Below are positions 1 to 10,617 of a stretch of DNA of 64,000 nt, one piece after another. Positions within the stretch are counted from its first letter, which is position 1. Each line of letters opens with the position of its first letter. Position numbers and translations under genes: made by a program. The notes under the pieces were generated by a model that saw only the letters and a program-made list of their open reading frames with translations, did no database searches and was not told the DNA's origin. Source of the DNA: an uncultured Anaerovibrio sp. (GTDB lineage Bacteria > Bacillota > Negativicutes > Selenomonadales > Selenomonadaceae); NCBI GenBank assembly GCA_934203205.1, contig CAKPYV010000007.1, forward strand, positions 4,287 to 68,286. Reading direction: 5' to 3'.

Positions 1-55
1 CTCTGTAACTGTCAGCGCTACTATGGGCCCTGGCGTTCCAGTAGTTCACGCATAA
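1..55 (+). CDS. rplA: 50S ribosomal protein L1, 3' end only
   Basis: Only the last 17 codons and the stop are in the window, read in the frame starting at base 2. The peptide ends SATMGPGVPVVHA, which resembles the usual L1 C-terminus (S-x-T-M-G-P-G). L1 is part of the mobile L1 stalk of the large ribosomal subunit. The gene directly precedes rplJ, the standard rplKAJL order. The 5' part lies outside the window. Confidence 0.8.
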   Translation, partial: SVTVSATMGPGVPVVHA

Positions 56-58
56 TAT

Positions 59-87
59 TTGACATTTTGCGGGCTGTATAATAAAAT
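59..87 (+). promoter_or_regulatory. Promoter of rplJL
   Basis: TTGACA at 59-64 and TAAAAT at 82-87 are separated by 17 bases, a near-consensus housekeeping promoter just after the rplA stop. It allows rplJL to be transcribed independently of rplKA. A TATAAT at 77-82 is also present but would leave a spacer of only 12 bases. Confidence 0.75.
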
Positions 88-93
88 AGTCTA

Positions 94-243
94 TGGCTGT
101 AGACAGCAGGTAGGATTTTAGATTACTGAAATCCATAAAGGAAACGCCTGCCGAGGCCGGATGGTTAAGCATGAAACACTGCGGCCTCCGGTAAATCAGC
201 CGGAGGCCGTTTTTGCTCTTAAAATTTGAGAGGAGGTGTATTC
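94..243 (+). promoter_or_regulatory. L10 leader (autoregulatory rplJL 5' UTR)
   Basis: The untranslated region before rplJ is about 150 bases. It contains a structured stretch with AGGAAACGCCTG and GGTTAAGCATGAAACAC, then a strong terminator-like hairpin. In Firmicutes the L10(L12)4 complex binds this leader and represses its own operon. The position and the terminal hairpin support this call. The kink-turn details were not verified. Confidence 0.7.
182..214 (+). terminator. Attenuator hairpin in the rplJL leader
   Basis: CGGCCTCCGG at 182-191 pairs perfectly with CCGGAGGCCG at 200-209 across an 8-base loop and is followed by five T. It sits upstream of rplJ, so it acts as a conditional terminator rather than an operon end. 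Confidence 0.8.
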
Positions 244-792
244 ATGGCTGTTACTGAAAAGAAAAAAGCAATTGTTGCTGAATTAAAGGACAAACTCACT
301 AGCGCAAAGGGTGCCGTATTGGTTTCCTACAAGGGCTTGACTGTTGCTCAGGATACTGAGCTGCGTTCCGAGCTGCGTAAGGCTGGTGTAAATTACCATG
401 TAGTTAAGAACACAATGACTCGTATTGCTGCTACTGAGGCTGGTATGGAGGACTTGGTATCTCATTTGGAGGGTACCACTGCTCTGGCTGTATCTGCAGA
501 GGATGCAGTTGCACCTGCAAAGGTTATTAGCGAGTTCATGAAGAAGAACAACCTGGAGGATCAGGGTATCCTGACCATCAAGGCTGGTATTGTAGAGGGT
601 CAGGTTGTAACCGCTGACGAGGTTAAGGCTATCGCTTCTCTGCCATCCCGCGAGGTTCTTCTGGGCAAGCTGCTGGGCAGCATTCAGGCTCCACTGTCCA
701 ACACCGTTGGCGTTATGGGTTCTATGCTCCGCAGTATCGTTACTGTGCTTGATGCAGTTCGTAAGCAGAAGGAGGAGCAGGCATCTGCATAA
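244..792 (+). CDS. rplJ: 50S ribosomal protein L10
   Basis: L10 forms the base of the L7/L12 stalk on the large subunit, binding 23S rRNA through its N-terminal domain and L7/L12 dimers through its C-terminal helix. The 182-residue protein starts MAVTEKKKAIVAELKDKL and ends in the helical tail that carries L12. The ATG at 244 is preceded by AGGAGGTG at 231-238. A TTG at 226 is in frame but overlaps the ribosome-binding site and is not used. It lies behind an autoregulatory leader and is followed by rplL after 73 bases. Confidence 0.97.
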   Translation: MAVTEKKKAIVAELKDKLTSAKGAVLVSYKGLTVAQDTELRSELRKAGVNYHVVKNTMTRIAATEAGMEDLVSHLEGTTALAVSAEDAVAPAKVISEFMKKNNLEDQGILTIKAGIVEGQVVTADEVKAIASLPSREVLLGKLLGSIQAPLSNTVGVMGSMLRSIVTVLDAVRKQKEEQASA

Positions 793-865
793 TTGGCAGA
801 TAGCTGCTTTGGCTGCTTAATATATTTTTTGAAAATTAATTAATGATTATACGGAGGATTTTAAA

Positions 866-1234
866 ATGACTAACGAAGAGATTTTAGAGGCAATTGGTAA
901 CCTGACTGTTCTGGAGCTGTCCGAGCTCGTAAAGGCTGCTGAGGAGAAGTTCGGCGTATCCGCTGCTGCTCCTGTAGCTGTAGCTGCAGCTGCTCCTGCT
1001 GCTGGCGGCGCTGCTGCTGAGAAGTCCGAGTTCGATGTAGTTCTGAAGGACGCTGGCGCAAGCAAGATCAACGTAATCAAGGCTGTTCGTGAGGCTACTG
1101 GTCTCGGCCTGAAGGAAGCTAAGGCTCTGGTTGATGGCGCTCCTGCTCCTGTAAAGGAAGGCGTATCCAAGGCTGATGCTGAGGATCTGAAGGGCAAGCT
1201 CGAGGCTGCTGGTGCAGTTGTAGAGTTGAAGTAA
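866..1234 (+). CDS. rplL: 50S ribosomal protein L7/L12
   Basis: This 122-residue acidic stalk protein binds and stimulates the translational GTPases. An N-terminal dimerisation domain (about 1-35) is followed by an Ala/Pro-rich hinge (about 36-55) and a C-terminal factor-binding domain with [15 protein letters not shown]. The length is typical. The ATG at 866 has GGAGG upstream. It is co-transcribed with rplJ and followed by a rho-independent terminator. Confidence 0.97.
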   Translation: MTNEEILEAIGNLTVLELSELVKAAEEKFGVSAAAPVAVAAAAPAAGGAAAEKSEFDVVLKDAGASKINVIKAVREATGLGLKEAKALVDGAPAPVKEGVSKADAEDLKGKLEAAGAVVELK

Positions 1235-1271
1235 TTTTTGCTTCAAGCCTAAAATTTCAACTGAAATTTTC

Positions 1272-1302
1272 AAGACCGTTTCGCAAGGGACGGTCTTTTT
1301 TC
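1272..1302 (+). terminator. Rho-independent terminator after rplL
   Basis: AAGACCGT at 1272-1279 pairs with ACGGTCTT at 1290-1297 and is followed by T residues. It separates rplJL from rpoBC, leaving room for readthrough. Confidence 0.85.
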
Positions 1303-1332
1303 TTGACAAGAAATATATTTACGATGTATAAT
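1303..1332 (+). promoter_or_regulatory. Promoter of rpoBC
   Basis: TTGACA at 1303-1308 and TATAAT at 1327-1332 are both consensus, with an 18-base spacer, immediately after the rplL terminator. Confidence 0.8.
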
Positions 1333-1339
1333 TAAATGC

Positions 1340-1513
1340 TACTAATAGAGAAATTAATTCGTGCATTTTCAAATGGAGTCATCAGAAGGGAGTAGTCCTT
1401 TTGGCAACGTGCCGTGTGGTTTTAGCCCATGAAGGGGTGTTGTGATTCCGTTCTATTTTCATGTACGGATTTTTGTTGTTTTCAGTATTTTTTGCTAAGG
1501 AGTGAAGTTTTTA
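1340..1513 (+). other. Long 5' leader of rpoB, content unrecognised
   Basis: About 175 bases lie between the expected transcription start and the rpoB ATG. No ORF or known riboswitch is recognisable. The stretch is rich in G/T runs and could fold. No function is assigned. Confidence 0.4.
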
Positions 1514-4500
1514 ATGTTTCATCCTGTGCCCGTGGGCAAACGAACCAGGTATAGCTATGCAAAGATTAAAGAAGTCATGGAGATGCCACATTTGCTGGAC
1601 ATTCAGAGAAAGTCCTATGAGTGGTTTATCGGTGACTGGGAAAATAACACCAAGGGCGAGGGCCTTATGGAGATTTTCCAGGATATTTCTCCAATTTCAG
1701 ATTTTCAGGGCAAGGTAAGCCTCTCCCTGTTGGACTATGAGCTGGGAGAGCCTAAGTATAGCCTTGATGAAAGCAAGGAAAGAGATGCTACCTATGCAGC
1801 TCCATTGCGTGTCAAGGTTCGCCTTTTGGACAGAACTACTGGTATCTTCCAGGATTCTGAGGTATTCATGGGGGATTTCCCTCTGATGACTGCTTCCGGT
1901 ACCTTTATTATTAATGGTGCAGAGCGTGTTATTGTCAGCCAGCTGGTACGTTCTCCAGGCGCTTATTATGGCGTTACTGTAGATCAGTCTGGTAAGTCCC
2001 TCTTCAACTCCACTGTAATTCCAAACCGTGGTGCTTGGATTGAACTGGAAACCGATGCTAATGATGTAATTTCCGTTCGTATCGACCGTACCCGTAAGCT
2101 GCCGGTAACTGTATTCCTCCGTGCTTTGAACTATATCAATCAGCAGGAGAAGCTGCGTCTGGCTGAGCTGGCCGCTTCTGATGGTACTGTACCAACTATG
2201 CAGGGCCGCAATGATGACCATCTCAATGTTGGTACTACCAATCTGGTATTTGGCAGCAATGAGGAGATTTTGGCTCTCTTCGATAATGATGATGCTATTA
2301 GATCCACTTTGGAGCGTGATAATACTGCTACTGGTGCTGACGCTTTGGAGGAGATTTATCGCCGTATTCGTCCTGGTGAGCCTTTCAACGTAGACAATGC
2401 CCATCAGATGCTCCGCAGCTTGTTCTTTGATGCTAAGCGTTATGATTTGGCAACTGTAGGCCGTTACAAGCTGACCAAGAAGCTGGGCTGGAAGCGCCGT
2501 ATTCAGGGCCAGATACTGGCAGAGCCTCTGCTGGATAAAGAAACTGGTGAGATTCTGGTTCCTGCTGATACCCTGATTGATGCAGATATGCTGGAAAATA
2601 TTACCACTGAGCAGGAGCAGGCAATCTTTGGTGAGGGCAATGCCATTGTTCTTCATGTTAAGAGAAACGATGAGGGTAGCTCTCTTCAGATGATTTGTTC
2701 CCCAACTTTGGAATATCGCCAGCGTACCATTGCTATTAACGATATTCTTGCTTCCATCAGCTATCTGCTGAATTTGATGCATGGTGTAGGCAAGACTGAT
2801 GATATTGACCATTTGGGCAACCGTCGTGTTCGCTCTGTAGGCGAGCTGCTGCAGAACCAGTTCCGCATTGGTCTTTCCCGTATGGAGCGGGTAGTCAAGG
2901 AGCGCATGTCCATGCAGGAGGATGTAACCAATCCTTCTACCTTGATTAATATTCGTCCTGTTGTGGCAGCTATCAAGGAATTCTTTGGTTCCTCCCAGCT
3001 GTCCCAGTTCATGGACCAGCACAACCCACTGGCTGAGCTGACTCATAAGCGTCGTCTGTCTGCCCTTGGTCCTGGCGGTTTGTCTCGTGAGCGTGCAGGC
3101 TTCGAGGTTCGAGATGTACATAACTCCCATTACGGTCGTATGTGTCCTATTGAAACCCCAGAAGGTCCTAACATCGGTTTGATTGGTTCCTTGTCCAACT
3201 ATGCAAGAATCAACCGCTTTGGCTTTATGGAGACTCCTTATCGCCGTGTGGATAAGGAAAACAAGCGGGTTACTGATGATGTAAGATATTTGACTGCTGA
3301 TGAAGAGGACAGTCTGATTATTGCTCAGGCCAACGAGCCTCTTGATGATCATGATTGGTTCGAGAATGAGCGTGTAGTTGCTCGTATTCACGAGGAGACC
3401 ACTGAGGTTCGCCGTGAGAAGGTTGACTACATGGACGTATCACCAAAGCAGGTTGTATCCATTGCAACAGCTATGATTCCATTCCTGGAAAACGATGATG
3501 CTAACCGTGCGCTGATGGGTGCAAACATGCAGCGTCAGGCTGTACCATTGCTCCGTACTCAGGCCCCTTTGGTTGGTACTGGTATGGAGTACAAGGCTGC
3601 CTGTGACTCCGGTGTTATGATTCTGGCTAAGCATGCTGGTGTGGTTGAAACTGTAACTGCTGATAATATTGTAGTACGTACTGCTGATGGCAAGCGTGAT
3701 GAATACAAGCTGCAAAAGTTCCTTCGTTCCAACCAGGGTACCTGCATTAACCAGCTGCCTATCGTATTTAAGGGTGACGAGGTAGAGGCAAATCAGCCAA
3801 TCGCTGATGGTCCTTCTACTGACCACGGCGAGCTGGCTTTGGGCTATAACATTATTGTAGCCTACATGCCTTGGGAAGGTTACAACTACGAGGATGCTAT
3901 TCTCCTTAGTGAAAACCTGATTAAGCGTGATATTTATACGTCCATTCATATCGAGGAATATGATTGCGAGGCTCGTGATACCAAGCTGGGCCCAGAGGAA
4001 ATTACCCGTGATATTCCAAATGTTTCTGACGAAAGCCTGAAGGATTTGGATGAATATGGTATTATCCGCAAGGGTGCCGATGTACGCACCGGTGATATTC
4101 TGGTAGGTAAGGTTACACCAAAGGGTGAAACTGAGCTGTCTGCTGAGGAGCGCCTCCTGCGGGCTATCTTTGGTGAGAAGGCTCGTGAGGTTCGTGATAC
4201 CTCTCTGAAGGTTCCTCATGGCGAGGCTGGTAAGGTTGTAGATGTTAAGATTTACAGCCGTGATAATAATGATGAGCTGAACCCTGGCGTAAACCAGATG
4301 ATTCGTGTCTATATTGCCCAGAAGCGTAAGATTTCTGTTGGTGATAAGATGTCCGGTCGTCATGGTAACAAGGGTGTAGTTTCCCGCATTATGCGTGAAG
4401 AGGATATGCCGTTCCTGCCAGATGGTACTCCAGTGGATATTGTATTGAACCCATTGGGCGTGCCTTCTCGTATGAACATTGGTCAGATTCTGGAGACTCA

Positions 4501-5395
4501 TCTGGGTATGGCTATCCGCAATCTGGGCACTCAGATTAAGGAGGGAGATCCTACCGTTGAAAGCCGTCTCCGGGCTATTGGCTATGACTTTGACCAGTAT
4601 GGTATGCCAAAGCCAGATGTAGCAGGTATTCATATTGCTACTCCTGTATTCGATGGTGCTCGTGAGAACGATGTATTCGATACTATTCGTGCTTCCGGCA
4701 TGGATCCAACCGCCAAGACTGTCCTCTATGATGGACGTACTGGTGAGCCATTTAAGAATAAGGTAACTGTAGGCTGCGTATACATGCTGAAGCTGCATCA
4801 TCTGGTTGATGATAAGATTCATGCCCGCTCCGTAGGTCCATACTCTCTGGTTACTCAGCAGCCACTGGGTGGTAAAGCTCAGTTCGGCGGCCAGCGTTTC
4901 GGTGAGATGGAGGTTTGGGCACTGGAGGCATATGGTGCTGCTTACACTCTGCAGGAGATTCTGACTGTTAAGTCCGATGATGTTGTAGGCCGTGTTAAGA
5001 CCTATGAGGCTATTGTCAAGGGTGAGAATATCCCTGAGCCTGGTGTGCCAGAGTCCTTCAAGGTTCTCATCAAGGAGCTGCAGTCCATTGGTCTTGACAT
5101 CAAGGTACAGGATGAGAATGCCAACGAGATTATGGTTCAGGATGATGATGATGACGACATCAGCATCAAGGACGTAGTTCGTGAGGCAGACATGGCTTCT
5201 GTAGATGATAGCGGCAGAGCTAATGAAAGCGATGAATATGCCAGCGATTATGACGAGCCATCTCAGTCCGATGAGGATGACGACAGCTTTGATGGTGATA
5301 TTATTGCCGATATTGGCGGCGATGATGTTGATCTAGTAGATGATGACGAGGACATGGATATGTTCCTGTCCGATGATGATAATACTGAAGAATAA
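1514..5395 (+). CDS. rpoB: DNA-directed RNA polymerase subunit beta
   Basis: The catalytic beta subunit of RNA polymerase, 1293 residues. The rifampicin-pocket region [20 protein letters not shown] is near residue 494, and the [12 protein letters not shown] motif of the active-site region is near 942. The ATG at 1514 has AAGGAG at 1498-1503; an in-frame GTG at 1502 overlaps that site. After the normal C-terminal region comes an extra tail of about 85 residues made largely of Asp, Glu and Ser, ending LSDDDNTEE. That tail is longer than the usual Firmicute end. It is followed by rpoC after 21 bases. Confidence 0.98.
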   Translation: MFHPVPVGKRTRYSYAKIKEVMEMPHLLDIQRKSYEWFIGDWENNTKGEGLMEIFQDISPISDFQGKVSLSLLDYELGEPKYSLDESKERDATYAAPLRVKVRLLDRTTGIFQDSEVFMGDFPLMTASGTFIINGAERVIVSQLVRSPGAYYGVTVDQSGKSLFNSTVIPNRGAWIELETDANDVISVRIDRTRKLPVTVFLRALNYINQQEKLRLAELAASDGTVPTMQGRNDDHLNVGTTNLVFGSNEEILALFDNDDAIRSTLERDNTATGADALEEIYRRIRPGEPFNVDNAHQMLRSLFFDAKRYDLATVGRYKLTKKLGWKRRIQGQILAEPLLDKETGEILVPADTLIDADMLENITTEQEQAIFGEGNAIVLHVKRNDEGSSLQMICSPTLEYRQRTIAINDILASISYLLNLMHGVGKTDDIDHLGNRRVRSVGELLQNQFRIGLSRMERVVKERMSMQEDVTNPSTLINIRPVVAAIKEFFGSSQLSQFMDQHNPLAELTHKRRLSALGPGGLSRERAGFEVRDVHNSHYGRMCPIETPEGPNIGLIGSLSNYARINRFGFMETPYRRVDKENKRVTDDVRYLTADEEDSLIIAQANEPLDDHDWFENERVVARIHEETTEVRREKVDYMDVSPKQVVSIATAMIPFLENDDANRALMGANMQRQAVPLLRTQAPLVGTGMEYKAACDSGVMILAKHAGVVETVTADNIVVRTADGKRDEYKLQKFLRSNQGTCINQLPIVFKGDEVEANQPIADGPSTDHGELALGYNIIVAYMPWEGYNYEDAILLSENLIKRDIYTSIHIEEYDCEARDTKLGPEEITRDIPNVSDESLKDLDEYGIIRKGADVRTGDILVGKVTPKGETELSAEERLLRAIFGEKAREVRDTSLKVPHGEAGKVVDVKIYSRDNNDELNPGVNQMIRVYIAQKRKISVGDKMSGRHGNKGVVSRIMREEDMPFLPDGTPVDIVLNPLGVPSRMNIGQILETHLGMAIRNLGTQIKEGDPTVESRLRAIGYDFDQYGMPKPDVAGIHIATPVFDGARENDVFDTIRASGMDPTAKTVLYDGRTGEPFKNKVTVGCVYMLKLHHLVDDKIHARSVGPYSLVTQQPLGGKAQFGGQRFGEMEVWALEAYGAAYTLQEILTVKSDDVVGRVKTYEAIVKGENIPEPGVPESFKVLIKELQSIGLDIKVQDENANEIMVQDDDDDDISIKDVVREADMASVDDSGRANESDEYASDYDEPSQSDEDDDSFDGDIIADIGGDDVDLVDDDEDMDMFLSDDDNTEE

Positions 5396-5416
5396 TGGAA
5401 GGGAAGTGACACCTCC

Positions 5417-8400
5417 TTGTTGGATGTAAATAACTTTGATTCAATGCGCATAGGCCTGGCCTCTCCTGACAAGATTCGTGAGTGGTCTCATGGCGAGGTA
5501 CTGAAGCCAGAGACTATTAACTATCGTACTTTGAAGCCAGAGAAGGATGGTCTTTTCTGCGAGAAAATTTTTGGACCAACTCGTGATTGGGAATGTCATT
5601 GCGGTAAGTATAAACGTATCCGTCATAAGGGTACTGTCTGTGATCGCTGTGGTGTTGAGGTCACTCGTTCCAAGGTACGCCGTGAGCGTATGGGCCATAT
5701 TGAGTTGGCTGCTCCTGTATCTCATATTTGGTATTTCAAGGGTATCCCCAGCCGCATGGGCTTGATTCTGGATATTCCACCACGGGCTATGGAGAAGGTT
5801 CTCTACTTTGCTTCCTACATTGTTCTGGATCCAAAGGATACACCTCTTTCCAAAAAGCAGCTTTTGTCTGAGCTGGAGTATCGCAAGGCTAGGGAGGACT
5901 ACGGTCGTGATTTTGTAGTAGGCATGGGTGCCGAGGCTATCAAGGAGCTTTTGGTTGAGCTGGAGGCAGATTTGCCAGAGGAACAGCAGACTGAGGACAT
6001 GAAAAATGGTCTGGATGTCCTGCACAAGGAGCTGACCAGCGAGCTGAAGCATGTAGCCAGTCAGCAGCGCCGTATTCGTGCTATCCGTCGTCTGGAGGTT
6101 GTTGAGGCCTTCAGACGTTCCGGCAACAAGCCATCCTGGATGATTATGGATGTGGTTCCAGTTATTCCTCCAGAGCTGCGCCCTATGGTTCAGCTGGATG
6201 GCGGCCGTTTTGCTACATCTGATCTGAACGATCTGTATCGTCGTGTTATTAACAGAAACAACCGCTTGAAGCGTTTGCTGGAGCTTCGTGCTCCGGACAT
6301 TATTGTCCGCAACGAGAAGCGCATGCTGCAGGAGGCTGTAGATGCTTTGATTGATAATGGTCGTCGTGGTCGTCCTGTAACCGGCCCTGGCAATCGTCCT
6401 CTGAAGTCCTTGTCTGATATGCTTAAGGGTAAGCAGGGACGTTTCCGTCAGAACCTGCTGGGTAAGCGTGTTGACTACTCTGGACGTTCTGTTATCGTTG
6501 TAGGCCCTGAGCTGAAGCTCCATCAGTGCGGTCTGCCAAAGGAAATGGCTTTGGAGCTCTTCAAGCCATTTGTTATGAAGAAGCTGGTTAGTGAGAAGAT
6601 TGCTCACAATATCAAGAACGCTAAGCGTATGGTTGAGCGTGCCCAGGAAGAAGTATGGGATGTTCTTGAGGATGTTATTAAGCAGCATCCAGTGCTCCTG
6701 AACCGTGCACCAACCCTGCATCGTCTGGGTATTCAGGCTTTTGAGCCAGTCCTCACTGAGGGCCGTGCTCTGAAGCTTCATCCATTGGCATGCTCTGCCT
6801 ACAATGCGGACTTCGATGGTGACCAGATGGCTATCCATCTACCATTGTCTGCTGAGGCTCAGGCTGAGGCTCGTGTCTTGATGCTGGCTGCTAACCACAT
6901 TTTGGCACCAAAGGATGGCAGCCCTATTATCGTTCCTTCCCAGGATATGATTTTGGGTGCTTACTACCTGACCAAGCTGCGCAAATCCTCTCCAGAGCAT
7001 CCAGTTATTGGTGAGGGCAAGATTTTCACCGGTATTGATGAGGCTCTGCTGGCATATCAGCATCAGGAGCTGGATATTCAGGCTGAAATTCAGGTTAAGA
7101 TTGTGGAGAAGCAGGAAGATGGTACTACCAAGAATTATGGTTTGGTTACTACCTCTCTGGGACGCATGATCTTCAATGAGATTCTGCCTCCACAGGTTCG
7201 TTCCTACGAGCAGGATAAGGAAACTGGCAAGTGGTCCCTGGGCGTTCTGATGAATAAGAAGCAGCTGGGCAAGCTGGTTGCTAAGTGCTTTGATAAACTG
7301 GGAGCCAGCCGTACTGCTGAGGTTATTGACGGCGTAAAGAATCTGGGCTATCACTATGCATGTATTGCAGGTATGACCGTAGCTATTTCCGATATTACTG
7401 TTCCTCCTAAGAAGAAGGATATTTTGGAAGCAGCTCAGGCTCAGGTTACCAAGACTGAGCGCCAGTTCTCCCGTGGTTTGATTACTGATGATGAGCGTTA
7501 TAAGAAGGTCTGCTCCGTATGGAACAAGGCTACAGAGGACGTTGCTGATGAAATGTATGACAACTACGAGATTAATGACCCATTCAACCCAATCTACATG
7601 ATGGCTGACTCTGGTGCCCGCGGTAATAAGTCGCAGATGCGTCAGCTGGCAGGTATGCGTGGTCTGATGGCGGATCCATCTGGTAAAACCATTGAGATTC
7701 CTATCACTGCTAACTTCCGTGAAGGTCTGTCCGTATCCGATTACTTTATTTCTTCCCACGGTGCTAGAAAGGGTTTGGCCGATACTGCACTGCGTACCGC
7801 AGACTCTGGTTATTTGACCCGTCGTCTGGTAGATGTTGCTCAGGATGTTATCGTTCGTGAGGATGACTGTGATGTTGTAGGCATTAATCTGGTTCGTGAG
7901 CGTGCTAAGCTGGCTGAGACTGCTGCAGATGCAGTTAAGGTTTTGGCTGATTCCTTGGCAGGTCGTCTGCTGGCTCAGGATGTTATCAGCCCTGAGACTG
8001 GTGAGATTATTCTGGAAACTGGTACTGAGCTTACTGCTGAGGATATGGAGCTGGTAGGTGAGGCTGGTGTATCCGAGCTGGTTCTCCGTGGTCAGTCCGA
8101 CAACAACGATACCATCGTTGGCAGCTCCTCTGTTACCGAGACTGTACAGCTGGGTGCTCCAGAGGAAAATGTTCGTGCATCTATTCGCAAGGCTATGATG
8201 GATCAGATGCTGGGCAAGGAAGTTACTGCCGATGTTGTTGACAGCATGGGCAACGAGATTATTCCTGCTGGTGTTAAGCTTACCGAGGAATATATCGAGG
8301 CTGTTCTCAACAGTGATGCCAAGGAAGTTCGGGTTCGCAACAACAATGTTCGCGGTATTTCCGTTGAGGAGATTGTTGATGGCAACCGTGTAATCGAGCC

Positions 8401-9511
8401 TTTGGCAGATCGTATTCTGGGTCGTGTACTGGCTGAGGATATTATTGATCCTGCTACTGGTGAGAAGATTGCTTCCGTTAATGATACTGTGGAAAAGGAC
8501 CTGGCAGAGAAGATCTGCAAGGTTCGCAAGAGCGTATCTATCCGCAGCGTCCTGACCTGTAAGTCTCAGTACGGTGTCTGCATCAAGTGCTATGGCCGTG
8601 ATTTGGCCAACAACACCGAGGTTAATGTAGGTGAGGCTGTTGGTATTATTGCTGCTCAGTCCATCGGTGAGCCTGGTACCCAGCTGACCATGCGTACCTT
8701 CCATTCCGGCGGTATCGCAGGCGGCGACGATATTACTCAGGGTCTGCCTCGTGTCGAGGAATTGTTTGAGGCTAGAAAGCCTAAGCATAATGCTATTATC
8801 TCCGAGGTTGAGGGTACTGTTACCGTAAAGGAGAATGGCAACCTCTTTACTGTATATGTTATGCCTGAATCCGGTGAGGCTCGTGAATATATTATTCCAT
8901 TTGGCTCTCATCTGGCAGTTAAGGATGGCCAGCACATTCAGACTGGTGGCAAGATTACCGAGGGTTCCATCAATCCACATGATATTCTCCATATCTGCGG
9001 CATGAAGGCTACTCAGAGCTACATTGTATATGAAGTTCAGAAGGTATACCAGTCTCAGGGTGTAGGCATTAACGATAAGCATATTGAGGTAATGGTACGT
9101 CAGATGCTCCACAAGGTTAAGATTGAGGAAGCTGGCGGTACTGAGTTCCTGCCTGGTGATCAGGTGGATATCAATATCTTTGAAGCAGCTAATACCAAGG
9201 CTATTGAAGAGGGCAAGGAGCCAGCAGTGGCTAAGCCAGTTCTGCTGGGTATTACCAAGGCTTCCTTGGCTACTGATTCCTTCCTGTCTGCTGCCTCCTT
9301 CCAGGAGACCACTCGTGTTCTCACCGATGCAGCTATCAAGGGCAAGGTTGATCCACTTATCGGCTTGAAGGAAAATGTTATTATCGGTAAGCTGATTCCA
9401 GCTGGTACCGGTATGAGCCGCTACCGCAATATCAAGGTAGTATATCAGGGTGAAGAGGATGATTCTGATGATGATATCCTGGACAGCCTGGCTAATGCAG
9501 AAAATGCTTAA
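5417..9511 (+). CDS. rpoC: DNA-directed RNA polymerase subunit beta'
   Basis: The beta' subunit, 1364 residues, longer than the roughly 1200 of Bacillus. It shows the N-terminal zinc site [16 protein letters not shown] (from about residue 60), the Mg-binding NADFDGD loop (about 463-469), and the second zinc site [11 protein letters not shown] (about 1048). The extra length lies before that second zinc site. A segment of the type GR-x-LA-x-D-x2-(D/S)P-x-TGE-x-I, normally present once, occurs three times, starting at residues 849, 933 and 1002. The start is a TTG at 5417, with GGAAGGGAAG at 5397-5406 as ribosome-binding site. A second TTG follows directly. Confidence 0.98.
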   Translation: MLDVNNFDSMRIGLASPDKIREWSHGEVLKPETINYRTLKPEKDGLFCEKIFGPTRDWECHCGKYKRIRHKGTVCDRCGVEVTRSKVRRERMGHIELAAPVSHIWYFKGIPSRMGLILDIPPRAMEKVLYFASYIVLDPKDTPLSKKQLLSELEYRKAREDYGRDFVVGMGAEAIKELLVELEADLPEEQQTEDMKNGLDVLHKELTSELKHVASQQRRIRAIRRLEVVEAFRRSGNKPSWMIMDVVPVIPPELRPMVQLDGGRFATSDLNDLYRRVINRNNRLKRLLELRAPDIIVRNEKRMLQEAVDALIDNGRRGRPVTGPGNRPLKSLSDMLKGKQGRFRQNLLGKRVDYSGRSVIVVGPELKLHQCGLPKEMALELFKPFVMKKLVSEKIAHNIKNAKRMVERAQEEVWDVLEDVIKQHPVLLNRAPTLHRLGIQAFEPVLTEGRALKLHPLACSAYNADFDGDQMAIHLPLSAEAQAEARVLMLAANHILAPKDGSPIIVPSQDMILGAYYLTKLRKSSPEHPVIGEGKIFTGIDEALLAYQHQELDIQAEIQVKIVEKQEDGTTKNYGLVTTSLGRMIFNEILPPQVRSYEQDKETGKWSLGVLMNKKQLGKLVAKCFDKLGASRTAEVIDGVKNLGYHYACIAGMTVAISDITVPPKKKDILEAAQAQVTKTERQFSRGLITDDERYKKVCSVWNKATEDVADEMYDNYEINDPFNPIYMMADSGARGNKSQMRQLAGMRGLMADPSGKTIEIPITANFREGLSVSDYFISSHGARKGLADTALRTADSGYLTRRLVDVAQDVIVREDDCDVVGINLVRERAKLAETAADAVKVLADSLAGRLLAQDVISPETGEIILETGTELTAEDMELVGEAGVSELVLRGQSDNNDTIVGSSSVTETVQLGAPEENVRASIRKAMMDQMLGKEVTADVVDSMGNEIIPAGVKLTEEYIEAVLNSDAKEVRVRNNNVRGISVEEIVDGNRVIEPLADRILGRVLAEDIIDPATGEKIASVNDTVEKDLAEKICKVRKSVSIRSVLTCKSQYGVCIKCYGRDLANNTEVNVGEAVGIIAAQSIGEPGTQLTMRTFHSGGIAGGDDITQGLPRVEELFEARKPKHNAIISEVEGTVTVKENGNLFTVYVMPESGEAREYIIPFGSHLAVKDGQHIQTGGKITEGSINPHDILHICGMKATQSYIVYEVQKVYQSQGVGINDKHIEVMVRQMLHKVKIEEAGGTEFLPGDQVDINIFEAANTKAIEEGKEPAVAKPVLLGITKASLATDSFLSAASFQETTRVLTDAAIKGKVDPLIGLKENVIIGKLIPAGTGMSRYRNIKVVYQGEEDDSDDDILDSLANAENA

Positions 9512-9545
9512 GCAAAAATAATATTATTTCTCTAGGGAAATATTG

Positions 9546-9586
9546 ATTCCTTCGGGATGGCAATTGCTGTTCCGAAGGAATTTTTT
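9546..9586 (+). terminator. Terminator after rpoC
   Basis: ATTCCTTCGG at 9546-9555 pairs with CCGAAGGAAT at 9572-9581, then TTTTT. It ends the rpoBC transcript. No L7Ae, rpsL, rpsG, fusA or tuf genes follow. Confidence 0.85.
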
Positions 9587-9616
9587 GTCTAAAAATAGTA
9601 GGAGATTAGCCGTAAA

Positions 9617-9653
9617 ACAAAAAAACCTGCCCTGAAATTAATCAGAGCAGGTT
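9617..9653 (-). terminator. Terminator of the rubrerythrin gene (minus strand)
   Basis: AACCTGC (9624-9630) pairs with GCAGGTT (9647-9653). The A-run at 9617-9625 becomes a U-run on the minus-strand transcript. Confidence 0.7.
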
Positions 9654-9697
9654 GCTAATGGGATATATGTGTAAATATGGGATATCTTTAAAGGAAA

Positions 9698-10243
9698 TTA
9701 CTTGTTGAAGTAACGCTTCAGGAGACCAGCAAAGCCCTTGCAATGACGAGCCTCGTCCTTGCACATCTCATGAACGGTGTCGTGGATAGCATCCAGATTC
9801 AATTCCTTAGCACGAACAGCCAGCTTCTTCTTGCCTTCGGTTGCACCAAATTCAGCATCTACACGCATGGACAAGTTCTTCTCAGTGCTATCGGTAAGTA
9901 CCTCGCCTAACAGCTCAGCAAACTTAGCTGCATGCTCAGCTTCCTCAAAAGCGTAACGCTTGAAAGCCTCAGCAACCTCTGGATATCCCTCACGGTCAGC
10001 TACACGGCTCATGGCCAAGTACATACCAACCTCGGAGCACTCACCATTGAAGTTATCACGGAGGCCCTGAACGATTTCTGCATCAACGCCCTGAGCAACA
10101 CCCAGCTTGTGCTCATCAGCCAGCTGCATCTCACCCTCTACCTCTTTGAACTTATCAGCGCCAACATGGCAAACTGGGCATTCAGCTGGAGGAGTATCTC
10201 CCTCATGTACATAACCACAAACGGTGCAAACAAACTTCTTCAT
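9698..10243 (-). CDS. rbr: Reverse rubrerythrin (rubredoxin domain then ferritin-like diiron domain)
   Basis: A 181-residue peroxide-detoxifying protein of anaerobes. The N-terminus is a rubredoxin-type Fe(Cys)4 domain ([10 protein letters not shown] and CPVC, residues 6-25). The C-terminal four-helix ferritin-like domain carries the diiron ligands in [19 protein letters not shown] and DEARH. This domain order is the reverse of classical rubrerythrin, as in the clostridial reverse rubrerythrins that reduce hydrogen peroxide with electrons from NADH/rubredoxin systems. It is a single-gene unit with its own terminator. The long upstream region has inverted repeats that may hold a peroxide- or metal-sensing operator. 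Confidence 0.9.
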   Translation of the reverse strand: MKKFVCTVCGYVHEGDTPPAECPVCHVGADKFKEVEGEMQLADEHKLGVAQGVDAEIVQGLRDNFNGECSEVGMYLAMSRVADREGYPEVAEAFKRYAFEEAEHAAKFAELLGEVLTDSTEKNLSMRVDAEFGATEGKKKLAVRAKELNLDAIHDTVHEMCKDEARHCKGFAGLLKRYFNK

Positions 10244-10304
10244 AATCTTTTCCTCCTAAATATATAACACACAAATTCACTCATCTATACAAGACAGCTC
10301 CTAA

Positions 10305-10319
10305 ACTGTCCTAGACAGT
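10305..10319. promoter_or_regulatory. Inverted repeat upstream of rubrerythrin
   Basis: ACTGTC-CTA-GACAGT is a perfect 6-3-6 inverted repeat lying 62 bases upstream of the rubrerythrin start codon. Related half-sites occur nearby (GACAG at 10293, ACTGTC near 10341). It could be an operator or a 5' UTR hairpin; no regulator is identified. Confidence 0.4.
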
Positions 10320-10494
10320 CACAGCCTTTGCTCATGCTGTACTGTCCTTTGGTTTCTCAACCTTATGGCTTTATTATAGAGGAAATCTTTCAAAAAGAAA
10401 ACTGTTAAATTTAGTGAAATTTGGCGATTATTATTAATTATCTTCTTGATACTACTTATTTCTCTGTATTTCACAAATTATAAAAAATATTAAC

Positions 10495-10509
10495 GGATAA
10501 TGATTATCA
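10495..10509. promoter_or_regulatory. Fur-like box upstream of the membrane protein gene
   Basis: GGATAATGATTATCA matches the 7-1-7 Fur-family consensus TGATAATnATTATCA at 14 of 15 positions. It lies about 110 bases before the membrane protein start and about 250 bases upstream of rubrerythrin, so either gene could be under iron or peroxide control. Confidence 0.6.
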
Positions 10510-10617
10510 ACAAAATCAAGGGAATTTTAGGAACTATTTTGCTATAATACAAGCAATGTGATAAAATTTTAAAATGGAAAAAATACATATTGGATATAGA
10601 ATAGGTAGATGATTTTT

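Larger units (their letters stand above)
10244..10617. other. 374-base divergent intergenic region
   Basis: It contains the upstream region of rubrerythrin (minus strand) and of the membrane-protein gene (plus strand). Visible items are an inverted repeat at 10305-10319, further copies of GACAG/CTGTC around 10290-10345, a Fur-like box at 10495-10509, and a TATAAT at 10543-10548 without a clear -35. No ORF is credible. Confidence 0.6.

Noticed and set aside
1697..3391. Long minus-strand ORF of 564 codons opposite rpoB (and similar ones opposite rpoC at 6839-9112)
   Set aside because: It is a codon-bias shadow: composition follows the antisense of a conserved gene, with no ribosome-binding site or family match.
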